From NCBI GenBank assembly GCA_012730105.1, contig JAAYBJ010000003.1, forward strand, positions 77,450 through 141,449: a stretch of DNA of 64,000 nt, written 5' to 3'. Origin of the DNA: Candidatus Hydrogenedentota bacterium. Its GTDB lineage: Bacteria; Hydrogenedentota; Hydrogenedentia; Hydrogenedentales; CAITNO01. Shown one piece after another: positions 24,824-32,357 of the stretch (the first letter of the stretch is position 1; each line of letters opens with the position of its first letter). The notes beneath the pieces were generated by a model, which was not told the origin of the DNA, did not search any database, and saw nothing but the letters and a program-made list of their open reading frames with translations. The position numbers and the translations under genes are program-made.

Positions 24824-25753
24824 TCAATACACCTTGGTGCACCAATGGCGATATTCGGGCACCTTGCCCTGGACCACGTTGAAATACAATTCCTGCAGTT
24901 GCAGGGTAATGGGTCCGGGCTTGCCAGCGCCAATGACCCGCCGGTCCACGGACCGGACCGGGGCGACCTGCGCGCCGGTACCGCTAAAGAACAACTCATC
25001 GCACACATAAAGTTCCGTGCGGGCGATGTCCCTCTCCACCACTTCGAGGTGCAGCACGTCACGGGCCAGTTCCAAAACAGTATTCCGGGTAATGCCAACC
25101 AGGATGTCGGCATTGACGGGCGTAGTGATCAGTTTGCCCTGGTGGACCATGAACAGGTTCATGGCGCTGCCCTCGGCAACGGTGCCGTTCTCGCGCAGGA
25201 AGATGGCCTCGTGGAACCCGGACATTTTGGCCTCGGATGCGGCCAGGGACGAGTTGACATAACTGCCGGTAGACTTCAGCCGGGTCGGGATGGCGTTGTC
25301 GGAAAGGCGCCGCCACGAAGAAACGGCCACGTCGAGGCCGGCTGTAATGTCGCAATAATCGCCCAGTTTGATTACATAGCAACACAGGCTGGAGGCGACA
25401 TCCTTCACGGTCGGCCCGAGGGAAAGCTCACTTTTATAGATGATCGGCCGGACGTATACGCCCTCCTTGAAACCGCTCTTGCGTATCAGCTCAACGCAGA
25501 TATTTTCAACCGCCGCCGCGTCTTCGGGGATATCCATACACAACACCTTGGCATTGCGCATCATCCGGTCCACGTGTTCCGGCAGCCGGAAGACCAGGAC
25601 ATTGTCTTCCTCCTTAGTGTAGTAGCCGCGAATGCCTTCAAAAAGGCCTGTGCCGTAGTTGAAGGCATGGGTCATGACGCTGACCTTCGCCTGTTCGACA
25701 GGCACGTAATTTCCTTCAAAATAAGCGATGGGGGCCGGATGCATGGTAGCCAT
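24824..25753 (-). CDS. ilvE: Branched-chain amino acid aminotransferase
   Basis: PLP-dependent fold-IV transaminase (309 residues) making or degrading leucine, isoleucine and valine in the cytoplasm. Signatures: HAFNYGTGLFEGIRGYYT, RLPEHVDRMMRNAKVL, YVRPIIYKSELSLG, the PLP Lys in LKSTGSYVNSSLA (~160), EAIFLRENGTVAEGSAMNLF, and ITRNTVLELARD, ending FFSGTGAQVAPVRSVDRR. A TTG start six codons upstream is possible, but GGAG lies 8 nt before the ATG at 25751-25753. Class assignment (IlvE rather than D-amino-acid transaminase) rests on the RGY and SGTGAQVAPV motifs. Confidence 0.95.
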   Translation of the reverse strand: MATMHPAPIAYFEGNYVPVEQAKVSVMTHAFNYGTGLFEGIRGYYTKEEDNVLVFRLPEHVDRMMRNAKVLCMDIPEDAAAVENICVELIRKSGFKEGVYVRPIIYKSELSLGPTVKDVASSLCCYVIKLGDYCDITAGLDVAVSSWRRLSDNAIPTRLKSTGSYVNSSLAASEAKMSGFHEAIFLRENGTVAEGSAMNLFMVHQGKLITTPVNADILVGITRNTVLELARDVLHLEVVERDIARTELYVCDELFFSGTGAQVAPVRSVDRRVIGAGKPGPITLQLQELYFNVVQGKVPEYRHWCTKVY

Positions 25754-26046
25754 AGATATATCTCCATTCAATTACCGGGGATGCGGAGTTATTTAAAGAA
25801 GACCTTGCGGATACGCAGAGCCATTACTAGTTAGTATCGCCCTTTTTACCGCCCCAATGCAAACCAGCACATTCCGACACATTTCAGAAAACAATCAATC
25901 CGAGGCTTTCCCCCGGAAAATTATGCATCCTCCCCTGACAAGCGGTACAATATTCTCCCTGTCATAAAAATGGCAGGTAAAATGCGTTAAGAAGGGTGTA
26001 TTGTATAACGTAGGATGAAATTTTTTTATTGCAGTGGAGAGCGCCC

Positions 26047-26433
26047 ATGAAGTCTAACAGCGGTTTCACATTGATAGAACTGATCCTGGTAACCGTGATT
26101 ATCGGCATTCTGGCCGGCATGATTACCGCGAATTACAGCGGACGTGTCCGGGAGACGCAAATCCGTGCGGCCAAAGGGGATATTGCCACCTTGAGCACAC
26201 AGGTTGACCTGTATGCCCTTGACAACAATGACAGTTATCCCAAAGCATTGGATGATCTTATGACTGGAAAACGGCGTTACATACGCGAGTTACGCCCGGA
26301 CCCCTGGGGCAACCAGTACCTGTACAAGCCTCCCACGGATGTCCTGCTGGCCGATTATCAGATTTACTCGGCGGGACCGGACGGCATTCCGGACAATGAA
26401 GACGATGTGACCTCTTCATCCCCCATGCCTTAA
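26047..26433 (+). CDS. gspG: Type II secretion major pseudopilin
   Basis: 128 residues, first gene of the T2SS operon. The prepilin peptidase site is KSNSG|FTLIELILVT with Glu5 of the mature protein, followed by the hydrophobic helix. Downstream are DLYALDNNDSYPKALDDL, RPDPWGNQYLYKPP and a C-terminal SAGPDGIPDNEDDV, the conserved calcium-binding end of GspG. It builds the periplasmic pseudopilus. ATG at 26047 is preceded by GTGGAGAG; an earlier TTG is less likely. The next gene starts 46 nt downstream. Confidence 0.95.
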   Translation: MKSNSGFTLIELILVTVIIGILAGMITANYSGRVRETQIRAAKGDIATLSTQVDLYALDNNDSYPKALDDLMTGKRRYIRELRPDPWGNQYLYKPPTDVLLADYQIYSAGPDGIPDNEDDVTSSSPMP

Positions 26434-26479
26434 TGCGGATTTTGTCGGACTCCTGTCCCGAACGCCGGAAGGCTCTATC

Positions 26480-27007
26480 GTGAAAGATGTTCCGCGCCAC
26501 AGTTCAGGCGGCCGCTCCGCTTTTACACTCCTGGAGCTGCTGGTCGTCATCATCATCATCGCCGCCCTCTCCATGTCCATTGTGCCCGTCTATATTTTCT
26601 CCATGAATGGCATCGAAATGCGCAACGCCCGCAATGATCTGCTCGCCGCCATCCGGTACGCCCAGGAAATGGCGGTCCGGGAATCGCGGGAATACCGTAT
26701 TATCTTTGATCTGGACGAAAACCGGTACTACCTGGAGCGTCTGGCCGGCCTGGACAAGGAAGAAAAGGTGTTTGAGCCCGCGGAATCCCTTCTGGGCGAA
26801 GAGCAGCGCCTTCCGGAATTCTTGACCCTCACCAAGATGAAAGGAAGGCAAAACAAGCAGACCCGTAACTACTATATCCGCTGCCTACCCAACGGTACGA
26901 GCGACAAAGCGACCATTGAACTGCGTGACACGCGCGCGCGCAACATTCGTTACATACTCGAGATATCCGGTCCGCTGGGGCAGGTATCCATGGAGGAGCG
27001 CCGTTAA
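26480..27007 (+). CDS. gspH: Type II secretion minor pseudopilin GspH-like
   Basis: 175 residues. Starts with GTG at 26480 (GGAAGG 7 nt upstream). The prepilin N-terminus GGRSA|FTLLELLVVIIIIAALS has Ala rather than Gly before the cut, a tolerated variant. The globular part (ARNDLLAAIRYAQEMAVRESREYRIIF) is the GspH/FimT pattern. Its stop overlaps the next gene's start (TAATG), showing coupling. Confidence 0.88.
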   Translation: MKDVPRHSSGGRSAFTLLELLVVIIIIAALSMSIVPVYIFSMNGIEMRNARNDLLAAIRYAQEMAVRESREYRIIFDLDENRYYLERLAGLDKEEKVFEPAESLLGEEQRLPEFLTLTKMKGRQNKQTRNYYIRCLPNGTSDKATIELRDTRARNIRYILEISGPLGQVSMEERR

Positions 27008-27465
27008 TGCGGACAGGACGGTCGGGTTATATTTTCGTGGAGACCGTGGTCGCCATGGCTGTGCTTAGCGCAAGTGCAATCGTCATCCAGAGCGCGCTTC
27101 GCCAGGGAATGCTTACCCACCGCCAGGCCCAGGACTATACCATCGCCCGTTTCCTGGTTCAGCAGGTGGCCGGAGAACAGGCCCTTTTATTCCAGCAACC
27201 AGAAGGCTCCGGCTCGGGACAGTTCGACCCGCCCTATGAGGACTATCGTTACGAGTGGGAACTGGAGAAAGTGGACATTCCCCTCCCCGAAGGCGTCGAG
27301 TCCCTGCCCCCCCCGTTGCGCCAGGAATTCGAGGATCGCTTTGTCGATTATATGGGCAAGCTGACCGTGCGCATCACCTGGCAGCGGGGAGGCATGGAGA
27401 TGGAAGCCCTGGGTGAAACCCTGCTGCGCCCCGACTTGCTCTGGCTGCCCAAGGAGGAGCGATGA
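27007..27465 (+). CDS. gspI: Type II secretion minor pseudopilin GspI-like
   Basis: 152 residues. Prepilin-like N-terminus GRSGYIFVETVVAMAVLS with Gly before the predicted cut and Glu5 in the mature helix; the rest is weakly conserved, with an acidic Pro-rich loop. Assignment as GspI comes from position between GspH and GspJ and from the short size. Coupled at both ends: TAATG with gspH and ATGA with gspJ. Confidence 0.8.
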   Translation: MRTGRSGYIFVETVVAMAVLSASAIVIQSALRQGMLTHRQAQDYTIARFLVQQVAGEQALLFQQPEGSGSGQFDPPYEDYRYEWELEKVDIPLPEGVESLPPPLRQEFEDRFVDYMGKLTVRITWQRGGMEMEALGETLLRPDLLWLPKEER

Positions 27466-28232
27466 AGGTATACCTGCGGCACAGGCACCATCATGCGGCA
27501 CCCCCCGCTTTCCGCGCTGGATTCACCCTGATCGAGCTACTCGTGGCAACCACCCTGCTTAGTATTGTCATGTCCGCCGTCTATACGCTGACCCACGCTT
27601 CCCTGCGCAGTTGGAGTTACGCGGAAAGCGGATTTGACCCCTACCGGGAAGCGCGCAGCGCGTTTACCCTGTTTTCCCACGAATACAACAATATGGCGGG
27701 ACGTGCCGGCCACCTTTTTGAAGGAGACGACCGCCAGATCACCATGTTTGTGATTGCCCAGCCCATGGATCTTGACGAGGGCGAAGGTCGTCGGCTGATG
27801 CGCGTCATCTACAGGTACAACCGCAACAAGCGCACCCTGGAACGGGAAGAAGCCCTGGTGGAGACCGCCTTGCCCAAGCAACCGCCGGACCCGAAAGAAT
27901 TCGACCGTTCCCGGGTCAAGGTGGCGCGGGAATACAAAACCACCGTGGCGGAAAACGTCACCGACTTAAAAATCACTTATATCTGGGTGCCCGCCCCCGA
28001 TGACATCAGCGATCCGAATGATGAGGAGCCTCCCGTTCCGGTGCCCGCCGTTTACATGGAGAGACACGACCCGCTTTGGGGGCTTCCGCAAGGCGTCCAG
28101 CTTGCCATTACGCTCAGAGATCCTGATGATGACGAAAAAGAATATACCCTGGAGGCCACGTTTCCCTCGCGCGCCAACGCATTCCGCATGCCCCGAGAAT
28201 CCCTGGAGAAAATGATCTTTGACGAAGAATAA
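27462..28232 (+). CDS. gspJ: Type II secretion minor pseudopilin GspJ-like
   Basis: 256 residues. Leader of ~20 residues rich in His (HRHHHAA), then RAG|FTLIELLVATTLLSIVMSAVY. The middle matches GspJ in length and in the RSAFTLFSHEYNN helix that follows. With GspI and GspK it forms the pseudopilus tip. The start overlaps gspI (ATGA). Confidence 0.86.
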   Translation: MKVYLRHRHHHAAPPAFRAGFTLIELLVATTLLSIVMSAVYTLTHASLRSWSYAESGFDPYREARSAFTLFSHEYNNMAGRAGHLFEGDDRQITMFVIAQPMDLDEGEGRRLMRVIYRYNRNKRTLEREEALVETALPKQPPDPKEFDRSRVKVAREYKTTVAENVTDLKITYIWVPAPDDISDPNDEEPPVPVPAVYMERHDPLWGLPQGVQLAITLRDPDDDEKEYTLEATFPSRANAFRMPRESLEKMIFDEE

Positions 28233-29160
28233 CCGGAAAAAAGGATTTGTGCTGATCAGTGTCCTCTGGATCACCGCCATGCTGACAGTGATCACGCTCG
28301 GCTTTGGCCGACGGGCCGCCCTGGACCGCCGCGCGGCCGCCTATGCCCTTGACCAGGAAGAAGCGATGATGATGGCGCGGGGGGCGGTGGACCGCGGTAT
28401 TGTGGAAATGTACAATCGCGGACTTATGTTTATGCTGCTGCCGCCGGAACTTCAAGGCGGCACCCACATGGCCGAGTCCTGGGCACATCCCAAAAACCTA
28501 TTTGAAGAAGGGTATTTTGAAGAAAGTGAACAATACGAAAATGACGAAGTCATTTATGTTATCACGGACGAAGAGCGTTACATAAACATCAACACCTCCC
28601 CGCGGGAAATCCTGGAAGAAATAGAGTCCATGAGCCGTACGATCGTGCGCCGCATAATGACTCAAAGAGAAACAAATGACAAAGAAGGCTTAATGCGTTT
28701 CCAAGCCATCGAAGAAATTCGCTACCTGCGCGGTGTGGACGATGATGACTGGTTTGGTGAACGGGACAAAGCCGGGCTGAAAAATCTGCTGACCGTGTGG
28801 GGCGACGGGAAGATCAATATCAACACCGCCTCCGAAGACGTGCTGTCGTGCATTCCCAAGGTTAAAAAGCGTGATATCGCGGCCATCCTCGAATACCGCA
28901 ACGGCCCGGACGGCGTTTCCTATACCTCGGACGATCTCGGCTTCATGAATATGGAGGATCTGGCGGAGAAAACAGGTGTAACCGTTGACCCCACAGGACC
29001 GTTAAATACATATTGCACTTGTACCTCGATATTTTTTAGGATTACAGGGGTAGCCACCCGGCGACAGGGCCGGATTCGCGCCGTATGTTCGGCCGTGGTC
29101 AGTCTGAGTGAGAGTGCGGCACCCATTCTCGATTGGCAGGAGAAAACGCTTGGCTCGTAA
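28219..29160 (+). CDS. gspK: Type II secretion minor pseudopilin GspK-like
   Basis: 313 residues, the largest pseudopilin. TTG start inside the end of gspJ with GGAGAA ~8 nt upstream. N-terminus KKGFVLISVLWITAMLTVITLGF is the prepilin helix; Glu5 is absent, as is usual for GspK tip proteins. Two helix-hairpin-helix-like GspK repeats are seen: NTSPREILEEIESMSRTIV and INTASEDVLSCIPKVKKRDI, then TSDDLGFMNMEDLAEKTGV. It caps the pseudopilus. Confidence 0.9.
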   Translation: MTKNNRKKGFVLISVLWITAMLTVITLGFGRRAALDRRAAAYALDQEEAMMMARGAVDRGIVEMYNRGLMFMLLPPELQGGTHMAESWAHPKNLFEEGYFEESEQYENDEVIYVITDEERYININTSPREILEEIESMSRTIVRRIMTQRETNDKEGLMRFQAIEEIRYLRGVDDDDWFGERDKAGLKNLLTVWGDGKININTASEDVLSCIPKVKKRDIAAILEYRNGPDGVSYTSDDLGFMNMEDLAEKTGVTVDPTGPLNTYCTCTSIFFRITGVATRRQGRIRAVCSAVVSLSESAAPILDWQEKTLGS

Positions 29161-30646
29161 ATCAGGTTACATAAGCATTTATCAATTGGATTCGAAGGCC
29201 ATTTCCGTATTGCGCTGCAAACTTGCGGGGAGCAAACCGGTTGAAACCGCCTGGTTGCGCCGCGCAGGGGAATGGAACGATACGGAGGCCCTTTCCGGGG
29301 CGTTGCGCGACTTCGTTTCGGAACACGGACTCAAGGAAGACCAGTGCTACGTGATCCTTCCGCGCTATGACGTGACCATCCGTTTCATCACGCTGCCCTC
29401 GCATGATATGGCCGAAATCGCGGGCATGGTGCGTTTCAGTGCGGAAGAGTATGTGCCCTACGCCTTGGACGAGCTTATCATAGACCAGTGCGTTCTAAAT
29501 CCCCTTGAAAGCGGGGAATCCCATGTGCTTGCCGCGCTCGCCCATCATGAGGTTGTCGAACGCACTATCGCGCTGCTCGCGAACGCAGGACTTTCCCCCG
29601 AAAAGGTGTTTCTCAGCACCGCGTGCATGACCGGGGTCGCAGGCGTATGCCCGAGTGAGGGACGCTTCGCACTGGTGAATCTCAGCCCCGGCGGGATTGA
29701 AATTACGGTGTTTGATCAGAAAATCCCGGTTTTCAGCCGCGGCATCGTTTCCGTTCAGGACTGGGAGGCGCTGGCCGAAAACCCGAACATCTCGGGCGGA
29801 ACCAGCGTTCTGGATACGGACAGCACGGAAGAACTCGCCTCCGAACTTCGAGGCTCGCTGTCGGCCTTCCGCCGGGAATCGCCGGACGGCCTGGGTGCGG
29901 ACGATATTTACATTTCCTGCGCCTACGCCAATGTCGAGAAACTATGCGCATCCCTCTCGGAACGAACGGGCAAGAACTGCCTGCCCGCCTCCTTCGCCCT
30001 GACGCTACTGGACGGGTCTGAGACATCGGCTCTGCCCGGGATACCGCTGGAATTTGTCGGCGCCCTGCGTGAAATCGCCGGGGCCGTTCCCGCCTCATTG
30101 AACCTGCTCCCCGTGAGCGAAACCAAGGCCCGGCGTGTCAAGGGCGCCCAGCGCCTTGCGGTGCGCACCGCCGTCTTCGCCCTGTTGATCCTTCTGGCAC
30201 TTGCGGGCCTTTATTTTCAATCGCTGTATCAACGCCGCCAACTGATCCGGGAACTGGAGGAACGCATCAGCACAATTGAACCGAATGCCCGCGGCATTGC
30301 CGAGAAACGGGAGGCGCTTAACATTCTTCGCCGGCAGGTGGACCGGAAAGGCTCCATTATCGAGCAAATCGCCCGTATCGTGGAGGCGACCCCGGACGAC
30401 CGGGTCAACTTCAACCGGCTCAGCCTGCACCGCAGTGAAGGGATCACGCTTTGGGGCCGCGCCAAGTCCGTCACCGATGTGGCCCAATTCACCCAGAACA
30501 TACGCAGTTCCGCCGAAAGTTACCTGGAGTTTTTCGCGCGCGCGCGCAGTTTGTACGAACAGCAGACCCTGGAACAGGATACCCAGGTGTTTGCCTACCA
30601 AATCGAAGTTTCCGCACTGGAGGAGGAAGAAGAAAATGGCCTCTAG
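29150..30646 (+). CDS. gspL: Type II secretion inner-membrane protein GspL-like
   Basis: 498 residues. The cytoplasmic N-terminal part (~1-320) is an actin-like PilM/GspL domain (GYISIYQLDSKAISVLRCK, CYVILPRYDVTIRFITLPS, VNLSPGGIEITVFDQ). One membrane helix follows (AVRTAVFALLILLALAGLYF, ~345-365), then a periplasmic PilN/ferredoxin-like domain with coiled coil. It would recruit GspE to the platform, although no gspE lies here. The TTG at 29150 (GGAG ~7 nt upstream) is preferred to an ATG 14 codons earlier that lies deep inside gspK. Confidence 0.85.
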   Translation: MARKSGYISIYQLDSKAISVLRCKLAGSKPVETAWLRRAGEWNDTEALSGALRDFVSEHGLKEDQCYVILPRYDVTIRFITLPSHDMAEIAGMVRFSAEEYVPYALDELIIDQCVLNPLESGESHVLAALAHHEVVERTIALLANAGLSPEKVFLSTACMTGVAGVCPSEGRFALVNLSPGGIEITVFDQKIPVFSRGIVSVQDWEALAENPNISGGTSVLDTDSTEELASELRGSLSAFRRESPDGLGADDIYISCAYANVEKLCASLSERTGKNCLPASFALTLLDGSETSALPGIPLEFVGALREIAGAVPASLNLLPVSETKARRVKGAQRLAVRTAVFALLILLALAGLYFQSLYQRRQLIRELEERISTIEPNARGIAEKREALNILRRQVDRKGSIIEQIARIVEATPDDRVNFNRLSLHRSEGITLWGRAKSVTDVAQFTQNIRSSAESYLEFFARARSLYEQQTLEQDTQVFAYQIEVSALEEEEENGL

Positions 30647-31718
30647 TCTCATCCGGAAACTTTTGGCGGCCTGGGAAAAAATCTCGCCCCGTGAAAAACG
30701 CCTTGCCAAGCTTACCTTTGCGGTCATTGTCATTATGTCGGCGTTCACCCTGTATCAGCGCGCCATGACACGCCTGGATGACCTTGACCTGACTATCGCG
30801 CGTCTTGAAGACGATCTGGTGTCCTACACCTACCAGATCGCCCACCGGGAACTGGTGGAATCACAATACGCAGAAATTGCGTCGCAGCATTCCAGTGAAT
30901 GGAGCGAGGCCGAAATTCATGACCGCCTTCGCCAGGAGATCTACCGCCTGGCCAGCCGAACCCCGGCGCCGCTGGATGAAAACGGCATCCCCGTTCCAAG
31001 CCCGAACGATCAAGGCAATCTTGTGGAAGGCATCTCCCTCGGCAAAGGCAACATGGCGGAAGGTGGCCGCGGCTACCGTGAATACCGCATTAACGTGCGG
31101 ATTCCCGCCTCTCCACTGGAAAACCTTATCCTGTACCTTGAGAACCTTCAGGACAGTCCCCAATCCCTGCGTATTGATGCGGCGGAGCTCAGCCGTTCGC
31201 CTGACAGCAACCTGGTAAGCGCCAGTGTGGACATCACCCGAATTGTCGCCGATGGATCTACAGAAAAACCGGCCGGAGAGTCGGCGGAATCCGCGGCAAC
31301 AGGATTGGGTCGCATCCGTCTGCAAGCCGACAACTGGAAGGTGCAGGGAGCCCGGGCGACAAACGCGGCGGCGGAGAGCGCCTATGGCGCCATAGAGCTG
31401 CAAGCGGAAGAGGACACGGCTGAAGTTTCGCTCGCGACCGAATTGCCGGGCAGTACGGTGTATGAAATGATTGTTGATATGGCGGCCGCCCAAGGCGAAG
31501 TCAGCCTGGGCATAGGCATGGAATCGGAAACGGAACCTTTCCCGGGAACGGAGCAGGTTAAAAACGACGGCCGCCTGTATCGGTACCAGATACAATTCAC
31601 GCTGCCCGGCACAGCGGACAAGCCGGAACGCATCAAATGTCCTCTTATCCGGATGCAGGGAAAAGGCACCGCGGCACACCTGGCCAACCTGCTGATTCGA
31701 AAAGTGGCGGAGGTTTGA
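30636..31718 (+). CDS. gspM: GspM/PilO-like protein with extra C-terminal beta domain
   Basis: 360 residues, about twice the usual GspM length. Residues 1-40 give a cytoplasmic stub and membrane helix (LTFAVIVIMSAFTLY), then a coiled coil and a ferredoxin-like domain (YREYRINVRIPASPLENLILYLENL) as in GspM/PilO. The last ~150 residues (from GRIRLQADNWKVQGARATN) look like a jelly-roll carbohydrate-binding-type sandwich. Start overlaps gspL by 11 nt (ATG at 30636). Assignment rests on order and topology. Confidence 0.75.
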   Translation: MASSLIRKLLAAWEKISPREKRLAKLTFAVIVIMSAFTLYQRAMTRLDDLDLTIARLEDDLVSYTYQIAHRELVESQYAEIASQHSSEWSEAEIHDRLRQEIYRLASRTPAPLDENGIPVPSPNDQGNLVEGISLGKGNMAEGGRGYREYRINVRIPASPLENLILYLENLQDSPQSLRIDAAELSRSPDSNLVSASVDITRIVADGSTEKPAGESAESAATGLGRIRLQADNWKVQGARATNAAAESAYGAIELQAEEDTAEVSLATELPGSTVYEMIVDMAAAQGEVSLGIGMESETEPFPGTEQVKNDGRLYRYQIQFTLPGTADKPERIKCPLIRMQGKGTAAHLANLLIRKVAEV

Positions 31719-32213
31719 ATGGACCGTATCATTAACATATGCGCTTCCGGCATCCTGGTCTGCATCCTTGCGGCCATTGCCTTGAACCAGATAAACGACC
31801 CCTATGATTCCCGGCGCAAAGCCCTGGAACAACGCATCGCCGAATCGGGGCCCATCGAAGAAAGTGAAGACTCCTTTGAATGGCAGTTTGATGAGTGGAA
31901 CAATTCCATTTTAGGGAAAACATCGGTGTGGCAGGAACTGATTCCGCCGCCGCCACCACCACCGCCGCCGCCGCCGCCGCCACCCAAACGTCCGGACGTC
32001 GCAGGGATGCTGGCCGATGTGAAAGCTACGCGCCAAAAGGTGGGCGACAAGATTAAATTTATTGTACCATCCAACCCGCGCGGCGAGTTTAAAAGCGTGG
32101 GCGAAAGCATTAACGGCGTTGAGATCAAGTCCGTAACACGCACGGAAGTCGTTTTTAACTACTATTGGGCGGAGAACAAAGAAAATATCAGCTATACCAT
32201 GCCAAGGGAGTAA
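31719..32213 (+). CDS. GspC-like protein with polyproline linker
   Basis: 164 residues. A membrane helix (ASGILVCILAAIALNQI, ~9-25) is followed by an acidic stretch, a run of 14 prolines (~77-90), then a beta domain (GDKIKFIVPSNPRGEF, ESINGVEIKSVTRTEVVF) like the homology region of GspC that contacts the secretin. The ATG abuts the gspM TGA. Named GspC-like from topology and location before the secretin; sequence similarity is faint. Confidence 0.6.
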   Translation: MDRIINICASGILVCILAAIALNQINDPYDSRRKALEQRIAESGPIEESEDSFEWQFDEWNNSILGKTSVWQELIPPPPPPPPPPPPPPKRPDVAGMLADVKATRQKVGDKIKFIVPSNPRGEFKSVGESINGVEIKSVTRTEVVFNYYWAENKENISYTMPRE

Positions 32214-32357
32214 TACCCGCCCATATCATGCGTCACTAGCGTCTTTTGTTGTATACTAGCATCCGTTGCGGCATATGGGCCGCCCTTCTTGGGAATCGGG
32301 GCGGGAATAACCCATCGTAAACATGTTTATTTTCAAGCCCTTAGTGAAAGGCGAAAC

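Noticed and set aside
24808-25113. N-terminal extension of the small membrane protein into ilvE
   Set aside because: Overlaps ilvE completely, low-complexity composition, and the internal ATG at 24807 directly precedes a membrane segment.
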